Part shown: one piece after another, positions 43,736 through 53,538 of the stretch | Numbering within the stretch: the stretch's first letter is position 1 | Layout of the letters: the number at the start of each line of letters is the position of its first letter | Assembly: GCF_903166545.1 (NCBI RefSeq) | Contig: NZ_CAESCH010000001.1 | Location: forward strand, 2,174,001 to 2,238,000 | Direction: 5' to 3' | From: Metabacillus schmidteae | GTDB lineage: Bacteria > Bacillota > Bacilli > Bacillales > Bacillaceae | Length of the DNA: 64,000 bases | Made by a program: the position numbers and the translations under genes | The notes under the pieces: generated by a model | Told to the model about the DNA's origin: nothing | Database searches by the model: none | Seen by the model: only the letters and a program-made list of their open reading frames with translations

Positions 43736-45595
43736 ATGAGAATTACAGAGGTATTAACAAAAAATACAATTACACTAAACATTCAATCTTCAACTAAAAG
43801 TGATGTCGTTAAAGAACTGGTAGAAGTATTAGACCGTGCTGGTAAACTTTCAGATAAGGCGGCTTACGAACAGGCTGTTTTAGATCGTGAAAAACAAAGT
43901 ACAACAGGAATTGGTGATGGAATTGCCATTCCTCATGCAAAAACAAGTGCTGTAAAAGAACCAGCGATTGTATTTGGTCGATCAGTTGAAGGTGTAGATT
44001 ATGAGTCATTGGATGGTCAGCCAAGCTATCTATTCTTTATGATTGCTGCTCCTGAAGGTGCAAACAATACTCACTTAGAAGCATTATCGAAATTATCGAG
44101 TATTTTAATGAAACAAGAAGTAAGAGATCAATTAATGGCTGTAAAAACAGTTGAAGATGTGTTGGCTACAATTGATAAATATGATGTTCAAGAGGATGGC
44201 GAAGAAGTACAAGGTACGAATGAAGGAAAAATTCTAGCTGTAACTGCTTGTCCTACAGGAATTGCACATACGTATATGGCAGCTGATGCGTTAAAAGAAA
44301 AAGCAAGAGAAATGAATCTTTCCATTAAAGTTGAAACAAATGGCTCAGGTGGGGCAAAGAATGTTTTAACTGCAGCAGAAATTGAAGAAGCTACAGCTAT
44401 TATTGTGGCAGCAGATAAGCAAGTCGAAATGGATCGCTTTAAAGGAAAACATGTGATCATTGTTCCGGTAGCGGATGGAATTCGTAAAACAAAGGAACTA
44501 CTTGAGCGCGCTGTTAATCAAGATGCTCCCATTTTTAAAGGAAGTGGAGAAGGAACCAAAGAAGAGGGCAGTAGTGAACGAACAGGATTTTATAAACACT
44601 TAATGAATGGTGTTTCTAATATGTTGCCGTTCGTTGTAGGTGGGGGTATCCTTATTGCATTATCTTTCTTATTTGGCATCCATGCATCAGATCCAAACGA
44701 TCCTTCACATAATGTTTTTGCGGAAGCTTTAAGTACGATTGGTGGCGGAAATGCTTTTGGCTTAATGATTCCAGTCTTAGCAGGATTTATCGCATTAAGT
44801 ATAGCTGATCGTCCTGGATTAGCACCTGGTATGGTTGGCGGATTTATGGCAGCTCAAGGGGGAGCAGGTTTCTTAGGTGGTTTAATTGCTGGTTTCTTGG
44901 CGGGATACATTGTTGTTCTTTTAAAGAAGGTACTATCTGGTTTACCTGCTTCTTTAGAAGGAATCAAACCTGTTTTATTATACCCGGTATTAAGTATCTT
45001 CTCAGTCGGGATGATTATGTTCTTTGTCGTTAACAAACCAGTAAGTGCATTAAATGCTGGGATTAGTGATTTCTTAGGTGGATTAGGGACTGGCAATCTA
45101 ATATTACTTGGATTATTATTAGGTGGAATGATGGCGATTGATATGGGTGGTCCTATCAATAAAGCTGCCTTTACATTCGGAATTGCTATGATCGATTCAG
45201 GAAATTTTGCACCACATGCTGCTGTTATGGCTGGTGGAATGGTTCCTCCGTTAGGAATTGCACTAGCAACAACTTTATTTAAAAACAAATTCACCAAACG
45301 TGAACGTCAATCTGGTATTACTTGCTATATTATGGGTGCGTCATTTATTACGGAAGGTGCAATCCCATTTGCTGCAGCAGACCCAGGTCGTGTTATTCCT
45401 TCTGTGGTGACAGGTTCAGCTGTTGCCGGGGCATTAGCGATGTTCTTTGGAAATGGATTACGAGCTCCTCACGGGGGTGCCTTTGTTATTCCATTAGTAG
45501 AAGGTAATCCATTATTATATCTTCTTGCCATCGTAATTGGTGCAGTTGTAACTGCTATTATGCTTGGAATTTTGAAAAAACCTGTTAATGAATAA
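43736..45595 (+). CDS. fruA: Fructose PTS permease FruA, EIIABC
   Basis: 619 residues in the order EIIA (1-145, phospho-His67 in IAIPHAKT), EIIB (about 162-260, phospho-Cys172 in TACPTGIAHTYMAA) and membrane EIIC (about 285-615, eight or more helices). It imports fructose while phosphorylating it to fructose-1-phosphate, the substrate of FruK. GAGGGGGAAGTAAG precedes the ATG. Confidence 0.96.
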   Translation: MRITEVLTKNTITLNIQSSTKSDVVKELVEVLDRAGKLSDKAAYEQAVLDREKQSTTGIGDGIAIPHAKTSAVKEPAIVFGRSVEGVDYESLDGQPSYLFFMIAAPEGANNTHLEALSKLSSILMKQEVRDQLMAVKTVEDVLATIDKYDVQEDGEEVQGTNEGKILAVTACPTGIAHTYMAADALKEKAREMNLSIKVETNGSGGAKNVLTAAEIEEATAIIVAADKQVEMDRFKGKHVIIVPVADGIRKTKELLERAVNQDAPIFKGSGEGTKEEGSSERTGFYKHLMNGVSNMLPFVVGGGILIALSFLFGIHASDPNDPSHNVFAEALSTIGGGNAFGLMIPVLAGFIALSIADRPGLAPGMVGGFMAAQGGAGFLGGLIAGFLAGYIVVLLKKVLSGLPASLEGIKPVLLYPVLSIFSVGMIMFFVVNKPVSALNAGISDFLGGLGTGNLILLGLLLGGMMAIDMGGPINKAAFTFGIAMIDSGNFAPHAAVMAGGMVPPLGIALATTLFKNKFTKRERQSGITCYIMGASFITEGAIPFAAADPGRVIPSVVTGSAVAGALAMFFGNGLRAPHGGAFVIPLVEGNPLLYLLAIVIGAVVTAIMLGILKKPVNE

Positions 45596-45599
45596 AAAG

Positions 45600-45645
45600 T
45601 AAGCTGATATGTTTCGGATTCATTCGAAGCATATCAGCTTTTTTT
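45600..45645 (+). terminator. Terminator of fruKA
   Basis: AAGCTGATATG / CATATCAGCTT with an inner TTCG pairing and seven T. Confidence 0.92.
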
Positions 45646-45718
45646 GATTAGAAATGCAAAAAGTAGGGTACATTCTAGTAATGGTCATACTAAAGAAATT
45701 GAAAGGTGGAAATGTCTT

Positions 45719-46141
45719 ATGTCAAAACCATTATTTACTTCAACTGCCAAAGCTGTTGGTGGTAGAGATGGGAAAGTAGAATCATCTGATGGAAAAATAA
45801 ACTTAAAGTTAGCTATGCCTGGTTCCAAACAGGCTGAAGAAAATCCTGATGCAACAAATCCTGAACAACTGTTTGCTGCAGGATATTCGGCATGTTTTGA
45901 TGGAGCCCTTCAACTAATGGCGAAAAGAGAAAAGGTTCATTTCGAATCTGAAGTTACTGCAAATGTTTCTTTATTAAAAGATGAATCAGATGATGGGTTT
46001 AAAATCGGGGTTACCCTACAAGTGAAAGGGACAGGCATTGAAAAAGACAAACTAAAGGATCTGGTTGAAAAAGCTCATGAATTCTGCCCATATTCAAAAG
46101 CAACCAGAGGTAATATTGATGTAGAGCTAGAGGTTGTCTAA
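45719..46141 (+). CDS. ohr: Organic hydroperoxide resistance protein Ohr
   Basis: 140 residues, OsmC/Ohr fold. The two redox cysteines are Cys59 (GYSACFDGAL) and Cys123 (EFCPYSKATRGN), and the catalytic Arg16 lies in GGRDGKV. It reduces organic peroxides in the cytoplasm. GGTGG lies 9 nt before ATG 45719; the longer frame upstream is not supported. No ohrR regulator gene is next to it. Confidence 0.94.
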   Translation: MSKPLFTSTAKAVGGRDGKVESSDGKINLKLAMPGSKQAEENPDATNPEQLFAAGYSACFDGALQLMAKREKVHFESEVTANVSLLKDESDDGFKIGVTLQVKGTGIEKDKLKDLVEKAHEFCPYSKATRGNIDVELEVV

Positions 46142-46150
46142 CAAATATAT

Positions 46151-46188
46151 AAAAAATAAGCTCCTTAAAATTAAGGAGCTTATTTTTT
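46151..46188 (+). terminator. Terminator of ohr
   Basis: AAAATAAGCTCCTTAA / TTAAGGAGCTTATTTT perfect stem, 2-nt loop. Confidence 0.95.
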
Positions 46189-46353
46189 CGTATTTTAAAT
46201 ATAAGTCTGTATCCATTGACCATTCTCAAAATTTCACTTCGATCCACTTTGAAACAGACTCTGTTAAAAAGAAAAAGCATATTCTAAAATTTTAGCAAAT
46301 ACTGATGTAAAGAGGTATAATAATGAAGAGGAATGAAATTAGGAGGACTTTTC

Positions 46354-46914
46354 ATGTCACAAACAGATACTGAAACAACAAAATCCAAAATATGGGAATG
46401 GGCAAAGGCTATCGTTTTAGCTGTAGGGTTGGCAATGATAATACGGTTCTTTTTATTTGAGCCATATCTTGTTGAAGGCTCATCAATGGACCCAACATTA
46501 CATGATGGTGATCGTCTATTTGTAAATAAAACATTAAAATTTATTGGTGAAATTGAGAAGGGTGATATTGTTATCATCGATGGTGAAGAAGAAGACATAC
46601 GGTATGTAAAGCGAATTATCGGGTTACCCGGTGATACGGTTCGCGCTGATAAAGGACAAGTTTATGTAAATGATGAGCTGACTGAGGAGCCCTATTTAGT
46701 GGAAAACCGTGACGAAGCTGAACAGTTAGGAATGATGCTAACTGGAGATTTTGAAGAAGTTGAAGTACCTGAAGGAAGCTATTTTGTTATGGGAGATAAC
46801 CGTTTAAATAGCATGGACAGTCGAAATGGATTAGGGCTTATAGAATCAAGCCGTATACTTGGTAAATCTGAATTTATTTTTTATCCATTTGATCATTTTC
46901 AGCAAACAAAATAA
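46354..46914 (+). CDS. sipT: Type I signal peptidase SipT
   Basis: A 186-residue P-type signal peptidase with one N-terminal TM anchor (about 18-38). The catalytic Ser44 lies in EGSSMDPTL, and the general-base Lys86 in RYVKRIIGLPGD. MGDNRLNSMDSRNGLG is box E. It cleaves signal peptides of secreted proteins on the outer face of the membrane. A perfect AGGAGG precedes ATG 46354. Position after fruA matches B. subtilis sipT. Confidence 0.95.
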   Translation: MSQTDTETTKSKIWEWAKAIVLAVGLAMIIRFFLFEPYLVEGSSMDPTLHDGDRLFVNKTLKFIGEIEKGDIVIIDGEEEDIRYVKRIIGLPGDTVRADKGQVYVNDELTEEPYLVENRDEAEQLGMMLTGDFEEVEVPEGSYFVMGDNRLNSMDSRNGLGLIESSRILGKSEFIFYPFDHFQQTK

Positions 46915-46917
46915 AAC

Positions 46918-46950
46918 TTAAAGTCGATGTTTTAAACTTCGGCTTTTTTT
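46918..46950 (+). terminator. Terminator of sipT
   Basis: AAAGTCGA pairs with TTCGGCTTT (one G-T pair), seven T follow. Confidence 0.85.
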
Positions 46951-47030
46951 ATGTTCATATTTCTGTAACATTTCATCTTTCCAATCGTCTACTTCAAAGA
47001 GATTACAACCGATAAGGGAAGTGTTGAGAG

Positions 47031-47972
47031 ATGAAAAATTTAATGGTTATCATTTGTTCATTTTTACTGGCATTAGTAATTGGTGGATGCAGTAATCAAT
47101 CTAGTGAGGAAAGTCAAACGATTAAATCAGATCAGGGTAGTCATGCATCTGATAATGGTCAAGATATGGCAGTTGAATCAGAAAGCAAGGCAGCGTTGAA
47201 CGGTGATTCTACTAAACAAACAGAACCAGAAACAAAATCACAGGTAACGAATACGAGTAATCGAATGGTTATTTATACAGCCAATCTATCAATTCAAGTT
47301 AACAGTTATAATGAAACCATATCCTTTATTCAACAAGAACTTCAATCGAAAGATGGGTATATTGTAAATACAAATTCATATTCGGTAGAAAATGAATCAT
47401 TGGAAGGGACTATAACAGTTAGAATTCCGCAAGAAAATTTTCAATCATTTTTAAAGACTGTAGAGAGTAAAAGTACAAAGGTAATCGATCAATCGATTAA
47501 TGGTCAAGATGTGACAGAGGAATATGTTGATTTAGAATCTAGATTAAAATCCAAACAAGTGGTCGAAAAACGATTGCTGGAGTTTATGGAGAAAGCGGAA
47601 AAGACAGAGGATTTATTGAAAATTTCCAATGATTTAGCAACAGTTCAGGAAGAAATAGAACAACTGAAAGGTAGAATGAATTATTTAGATAATCAAGTAA
47701 ATTTGGCAACGATCACCATTCAGATAAAAGAGAATAGAGTCAATGTTCCCGATCTTCAAAACAACGAACTTAACACATGGAATGAAACGAAAAAGCAATT
47801 TATGGAAACTCTTAATTTCGTTATACGAACACTTTCAACTGTATTTGTATTTATTGTAGGTAGCCTACCTGTGTTAATTGTATTAGGTGGTATTTTCTTT
47901 GTCATTTGGGTTTTTTTAAGAAGAAAACGAAGACATCAAGAGCAACCACCAGAGAACACAGAGAAAAATTAA
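47031..47972 (+). CDS. DUF4349 lipoprotein
   Basis: 313 residues. The N-terminal lipobox is LVIGGC with Cys20, so the mature protein is lipid-anchored outside. A polar Ser/Glu/Gln-rich linker (20-80) leads to the DUF4349 domain (about 82-290; RMVIYTANLSIQV, then a coiled coil with LESRLKSKQVVEKRLLEFM). A C-terminal TM helix (about 272-297) and a basic tail RRKRRHQEQ follow. It is therefore tethered at both ends. Function is unknown; related proteins are envelope components. No terminator follows directly. Confidence 0.87.
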   Translation: MKNLMVIICSFLLALVIGGCSNQSSEESQTIKSDQGSHASDNGQDMAVESESKAALNGDSTKQTEPETKSQVTNTSNRMVIYTANLSIQVNSYNETISFIQQELQSKDGYIVNTNSYSVENESLEGTITVRIPQENFQSFLKTVESKSTKVIDQSINGQDVTEEYVDLESRLKSKQVVEKRLLEFMEKAEKTEDLLKISNDLATVQEEIEQLKGRMNYLDNQVNLATITIQIKENRVNVPDLQNNELNTWNETKKQFMETLNFVIRTLSTVFVFIVGSLPVLIVLGGIFFVIWVFLRRKRRHQEQPPENTEKN

Positions 47973-47976
47973 TTTG

Positions 47977-48237
47977 TTAAGTTGCTAAAATCGTTAAAAT
48001 AAACATAGTAATAAATACGCTTCCGCTTATTAAAGCAACACTTATTAAAATCGAAAGCTTTTTATTTTCTATATGATAGTGGGGGAGAATCCTTTTCAAT
48101 GAGATTGTGATAATCACGTATATGAAGATCACTCCGATTATAAATGTAATTCCATTGGATTGAAAGCCAAGAAATGCAAAGTAAATTCCAGAAAATAGTA
48201 TTAGTAAACAATATTCAATTAGTGTATGTAATTTCAT
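47977..48237 (-). CDS. Small three-TM membrane protein
   Basis: 86 residues with three hydrophobic helices (about 8-28, 31-52, 63-84). GAGGTG lies 6 nt before ATG 48237. The family is not recognised. A CodY-like box lies about 70 bp upstream. Its stop is 4 bp from that of the convergent lipoprotein gene. Confidence 0.65.
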   Translation of the reverse strand: MKLHTLIEYCLLILFSGIYFAFLGFQSNGITFIIGVIFIYVIITISLKRILPHYHIENKKLSILISVALISGSVFITMFILTILAT

Positions 48238-48303
48238 TTGAAGCACCTCATTTGATATAGATAATCTATTTTACCATAAGTTAAATCTTAGTATGAGTTA
48301 TCG

Positions 48304-48318
48304 TTATTTTCAGAAAAT
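48304..48318. promoter_or_regulatory. CodY-like box
   Basis: TATTTTCAGAAAATG matches AATTTTCWGAAAATT at 13 of 15 positions, in the divergent region between a small membrane gene and the CPBP gene. Confidence 0.45.
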
Positions 48319-48357
48319 GTTTGAAGTAAAAGTTGAATACTAATGTTTAAGATTTAT

Positions 48358-48397
48358 GGGCTATCCACTAGGGATTAATCTAATTGGATAGCTTTTT
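48358..48397 (+). terminator. Orphan terminator before the CPBP gene
   Basis: GGCTATCCA pairs with TGGATAGC(T), then TTTTT. The nearest + strand gene upstream is the DUF4349 lipoprotein, 386 bp away, across the convergent small membrane gene. Confidence 0.7.
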
Positions 48398-48510
48398 ATG
48401 CATAATATAGATTCCTATTTTCCTAGTACTATAATGCGATTATGATGTTAAAATATGTAAAAGTACGATAAAATGAATATTGGTAAACTTTCATGAAAAG
48501 GAGATTTATG

Positions 48511-49398
48511 ATGAGTCAAAATTTTATAAAGATTGAAGAGGGAAAAAATACTCATAAGAGATATATTAGTTCGCTTCTTGTCATATTAGCTTTTATGCTA
48601 ATATTAGGAACACTGGCATACATAGTTGCTTTAATCATTGGAGAATTGATAAACCCGGGTCTCCTTGATATTGAAACTGGGCTTGTAACAGATCCTCTTG
48701 TAGACCTTTATTTATTGCATCTTCAAAGCGTCTTATTGGTCATTGGTCTATTTATTGCTGTTAAATTTATTTTGAAAAGAAGGTTTATATCCATCATTAC
48801 TCCTGCTGAAAGGTTAAATTGGGGGAAAATTGGCTATGGGTTTGTCGTTTTCTTCATAATACTCGGTGTCTTTTCAATACTTGATTTTGTTATTTTTCCA
48901 AGTGATTATCACTTGAACGATTTTAATATGACGAGATTTCTCTGGTTATTAATAGCAGTTATTTTTCTTGTTCCTATTCAAACAACTTCTGAAGAATTAT
49001 TATTTAGAGGCTTCCTTCTTCAGTGGGGAGGAAAATTCACACAAAATCCAATTATATTAACGATTATTGTTGGAGGGATCTTTGGAAGTCTTCATTTTTT
49101 TAATCCTGAGATGGAATATGGTGCATTTTGGGTTGCATTAGATTACCTATCAATGGGCTTTATCTGGACATACATTTCAATTAAAACAAATAGCTCAGAA
49201 TTTTCAATTGGAGCCCATGCAGCTAATAATATGTTTCTATGTCTCTTTTTAACAATGGAAGACACTGTTTACGGTGATATTCCTTCTTTGTTTGTAACAA
49301 CAAATATAGATCCTATGATTTCAACAATAACAACGATTGTGACTGGGATTATATTCTCTATAATTGTTTTTAGAAAGAATAAAAAAGTATCATATTAA
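48511..49398 (+). CDS. CPBP-family intramembrane protease-like protein
   Basis: 295 residues, seven or eight TM helices. The Abi/CPBP motifs are present: EELLFRGFLLQW (Glu-Glu...Arg), GGIFGSLHFFNPE and GAHAANNMFL. Members are metal-type intramembrane proteases, some giving bacteriocin self-immunity. ATG 48511 has AAGGAG 7 nt upstream; two more in-frame ATGs lie just before. The substrate is unknown. Confidence 0.88.
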   Translation: MSQNFIKIEEGKNTHKRYISSLLVILAFMLILGTLAYIVALIIGELINPGLLDIETGLVTDPLVDLYLLHLQSVLLVIGLFIAVKFILKRRFISIITPAERLNWGKIGYGFVVFFIILGVFSILDFVIFPSDYHLNDFNMTRFLWLLIAVIFLVPIQTTSEELLFRGFLLQWGGKFTQNPIILTIIVGGIFGSLHFFNPEMEYGAFWVALDYLSMGFIWTYISIKTNSSEFSIGAHAANNMFLCLFLTMEDTVYGDIPSLFVTTNIDPMISTITTIVTGIIFSIIVFRKNKKVSY

Positions 49399-49425
49399 AA
49401 GCGTACACTTTGTGCACGCTTTTTT
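49396..49425 (+). terminator. Terminator of the CPBP gene
   Basis: AAAAGCGT-A-CAC pairs with GTG-C-ACGCTTTT, then T-run. Confidence 0.88.
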
Positions 49426-49435
49426 CAGATGCTCA

Positions 49436-49843
49436 TTATCGACCTTTCAATATGTGCTCAATTAAGGTCAAATGAATAGTTGCCCATGCTTTCTCTTTAA
49501 AGTGTAAGATTACGCTTATAATTAAGATGGCTAGATATATCGTTATGAAAATAAAAAATGGTGTAGCTCCGTTTTTAAATAAAAATTCTTGAAGTTGCTT
49601 GGAAAATAGAAACAGTAACCATGGTCCTGCTGAAACAAATACAGGTATCATTCCCATCCCATTCTTTTCCTTCAAAATTCGATAATAGATTTTCTCCAAA
49701 GTTGATGTTTCGATCTTTTCATAAAATGTTTTCATTTCAGCAATTTCTTTTAATTCGCTTAATTCATTTAATTGTTCGCCGTTTTCCGATGCTTTCTTAA
49801 ACTTTAAATACAATTTATGTGCATCTCCACGAGTAGAAAACAA
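49436..49843 (-). CDS. Two-TM membrane protein with helical N-domain
   Basis: 135 residues: a charged helical N-terminal half (DAHKLYLKFKKASENGEQLNELSELKEIAEM) and two TM helices (about 66-85 and 93-113). TTG 49843 has GGAGG 8 nt upstream and is preferred. ATG 49858 is possible with AGGT but contains that GGAGG inside its own frame. The family is not recognised. Confidence 0.65.
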   Translation of the reverse strand: MFSTRGDAHKLYLKFKKASENGEQLNELSELKEIAEMKTFYEKIETSTLEKIYYRILKEKNGMGMIPVFVSAGPWLLFLFSKQLQEFLFKNGATPFFIFITIYLAILIISVILHFKEKAWATIHLTLIEHILKGR

Positions 49844-50009
49844 TGAGAAAACCTCCATTCCATACCTAAAATCGTTTGCAAATTTAAAGTGAAATATTCG
49901 TAAATAAGAGGAATTGTAAGAAAGAAGATAAGGAATGATTTGAAATTAGGTATATTTCTAATTATGTGGTATGCTTGAGGTAACCATTTAATACTTGTAG
50001 CAAGACTTC

Positions 50010-50038
50010 AACCACTCATCATTTGAGTGGTTTTTTTT
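50010..50038 (+). terminator. Orphan intrinsic terminator
   Basis: ACCACTCA / TGAGTGGT stem with 5-nt loop and eight T. No + strand gene lies between it and the CPBP terminator 585 bp upstream; a short transcript may end here. Confidence 0.8.
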
Positions 50039-50163
50039 ATTAAGGTTAGGAAGTAAAATTTGCATTAAGGAAGATTAATCGATTTAGGGGATAGTTTTAA
50101 GTATAAGTGCAACTATTTATCACACTTCACCCTTCAGGCTCGCCGCTCGCTGAGGCTCCCATA

Positions 50164-50200
50164 TGAAAAAAGAAGGCCTCTATAATAGAGACCTTCTTTA
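50164..50200 (-). terminator. Terminator of the second csp gene
   Basis: AGAAGG-CTCTA / TAGAG-CCTTCT stem (one mismatch); six T on the minus strand. Confidence 0.88.
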
Positions 50201-50209
50201 ATCAGCTAA

Positions 50210-50410
50210 TTATAATTTTGTAACGTTAACTGCTTGAAGACCGCGTTGACCTTGCTCAGTTTCAAATGAAACTTTTTGACCTTCGTCTAAAGATTTAAAT
50301 CCTTCGCCTTGGATAGCTGAGAAATGTACGAATACATCGTCTCCACCTTCAACTTCGATGAAACCGAAACCTTTTTCTGCGTTAAACCATTTTACTGTAC
50401 CTTGTTGCAT
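50210..50410 (-). CDS. Cold-shock protein (CspB/CspD-type)
   Basis: A 66-residue cold-shock domain with KGFGFIE and DVFVHFSAI. The C-terminal half is [25 protein letters not shown] lies 9 nt before the ATG. The CDS is somewhat richer in G and C at third positions than its neighbours, as is common for highly expressed genes. A long 5' region (50411-50690) precedes it on this strand. Confidence 0.95.
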   Translation of the reverse strand: MQQGTVKWFNAEKGFGFIEVEGGDDVFVHFSAIQGEGFKSLDEGQKVSFETEQGQRGLQAVNVTKL

Positions 50411-50695
50411 AGTTGTTGCCTCCTGTGTGGAATTTCCACGTTTTATTACTATCCTTGCTCAATTAGATATCAAAGGCGAAAAGTTTAAACCACTTATTCT
50501 TTCCTTACAGACCGAACAAAAATAATTCTTACTAATCATAACAGATATGTAAGAGAAAAGCAAATAAGGAATGATATTTTAATTATTGCGTTTATATAAC
50601 GAAAGTTTCAACTGAAAATAGATTGCATTTCATCATAATCTTTACAATAATGGTCAGAATTTTATGATGATATTCAAAAGAAACAAGGGGGATAC

Positions 50696-50803
50696 ATGGG
50701 GACAATCGTTAGATTTGTTGTATTCATTGCTATCACTATGATTATCCATTATAATAGGCATGTCCATAAAAGTATATATAGTAGGGAAAATACTAACTTT
50801 TAA
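50696..50803 (+). CDS. Putative 35-residue membrane peptide
   Basis: The sequence opens MGTIVRFVVFIAITMIIHYN and continues with a basic, His-containing tail. AAGGGGG lies 4 nt before the ATG, a good ribosome site. One TM helix (about 5-18). It ends 41 bp before ykpA and may be cotranscribed with it. The family is not recognised. Confidence 0.55.
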   Translation: MGTIVRFVVFIAITMIIHYNRHVHKSIYSRENTNF

Positions 50804-50811
50804 AGAAATAG

Positions 50812-52464
<1,653 letters not shown>

Positions 52465-52486
52465 AATAATTTTGTCTTTTTGTGTA

Positions 52487-52521
52487 AAAGCCAAGTATCT
52501 ATTTAAAGATGCTTGGCTTTA
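52487..52521 (+). terminator. Terminator of ykpA
   Basis: AAAGCCAAG-T-ATCT pairs with AGAT-G-CTTGGCTTT; it also lies downstream of the convergent cobW-type gene. Confidence 0.85.
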
Positions 52522-52534
52522 TTAACTTTAATAT

Positions 52535-53449
52535 TTATATTTCTAATTCTTTTAATTGCTTTTGTAACATAGAATGATCTAAATTTTCTCCTATAAAAAC
52601 AAGGGTTTGTTTGCGATTCATTGGCTCCTTCATATACAAGGGCATCCCGTAGGAATATTGAAAAAGAAATGATTCTTTTGAATGACTAAAGCGAATATAG
52701 CCCTTTATACGGAATATAGTATCAGGCATCTCTCTTAAAAACTGTTCAAACATTTCTAAATCAACCGGATTTGAAAAAGTATGTACATAACTTCTTAAGT
52801 GTAGATGGTTATGAACATGTGCTTCGTTATGTTGATGTTTCTTGTTGATTTTATTTAGTTGAATAGATGAAAGAGGAATTCTTGCAAATTCAGTCATAAA
52901 CAGTTTTCCTATAGGATTTAATGATTGAGTTTCTGAAATAAACATCGCCTTTTCGTTTTCAGACAATGAATCAATTTTGTTAAGAAGTACCACATCTGCA
53001 TGCTCAACTTGTTCCATTAGTAATTTACGTAATTGAATGCTAAGACTAGCGCGGTCTTGCCATCTTTTCGCATCTACAATCGTAATAATGGCTTTGACTT
53101 CAAGCTGATCAGCGAAAAGTGGGGATAAGCAGGCATCCAGAACCTCAATTGGGTGTGCAACACCTGTTGTTTCAATATAGATGGCATCAAGATCATATTC
53201 CCTGAGCATGTTTTCTAATTGTACTTCAAGTTGTCCTTGTATTGTACAACAAACACACCCATTTAATAATTCCTTAAGAGGAGTCTCTTCAGGGACTACA
53301 TCGGAATCTATTGAAACTTCACCAAGTTCATTCATAATAACAGCTATTTTACGGTTATTGAGTTGTTCCTCTGAAAGAATATTTTGAAGGAGTGTAGTTT
53401 TTCCGGCTCCTAAAAATCCAGATAGAATATATACTTCGACTTGCTTCAT
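52535..53449 (-). CDS. CobW/G3E-family GTPase (putative metallochaperone)
   Basis: 304 residues. G3E GTPase domain: Walker A GFLGAGKTT (11-19), metal motif GCVCC (64-68), ETTGVAHP, and the guanine motif NKID. A His-rich linker KHQHNEAHVHNHLHLRSYVH (about 204-223) leads to the CobW C-terminal domain (FRIKGYIRF). Such proteins deliver zinc or other metals to target enzymes. GAAGGAG precedes the ATG, and a perfect palindrome sits 17 bp upstream. It is transcribed toward ykpA. Confidence 0.9.
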   Translation of the reverse strand: MKQVEVYILSGFLGAGKTTLLQNILSEEQLNNRKIAVIMNELGEVSIDSDVVPEETPLKELLNGCVCCTIQGQLEVQLENMLREYDLDAIYIETTGVAHPIEVLDACLSPLFADQLEVKAIITIVDAKRWQDRASLSIQLRKLLMEQVEHADVVLLNKIDSLSENEKAMFISETQSLNPIGKLFMTEFARIPLSSIQLNKINKKHQHNEAHVHNHLHLRSYVHTFSNPVDLEMFEQFLREMPDTIFRIKGYIRFSHSKESFLFQYSYGMPLYMKEPMNRKQTLVFIGENLDHSMLQKQLKELEI

Positions 53450-53465
53450 AAAAAATCTCCTTCTT

Positions 53466-53490
53466 ATAATGTAAAATACCTTTACATTAT
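53466..53490. promoter_or_regulatory. Perfect palindrome upstream of the CobW-type gene
   Basis: ATAATGTAAA, 5-nt centre, TTTACATTAT. It lies 17-41 bp before the start codon, where an operator would overlap the transcription start. Its core TGTAA-N7-TTACA also fits the GlnR/TnrA consensus. It does not fit the Bacillus Zur box. Which regulator binds is unknown. Confidence 0.7.
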
Positions 53491-53501
53491 TTTATCATGA
53501 T

Positions 53502-53527
53502 GAAAAGGGCTGACACCTGTCAGCCCC
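53502..53527 (-). terminator. Terminator of ampS
   Basis: GGGCTGACA / TGTCAGCCC with a 2-nt loop, TTTTC on the minus strand. Confidence 0.88.
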
Positions 53528-53538
53528 AATTATAAAAT

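Noticed and set aside
44854..45297. 147-codon antisense frame inside fruA
   Set aside because: It mirrors the codon pattern of the EIIC membrane domain, has no ribosome site, and lies fully inside a certain gene.
53450..53500. Zur box upstream of the CobW-type gene
   Set aside because: The palindrome does not match TCGTAAT-N-ATTACGA; only the symmetry is shared.
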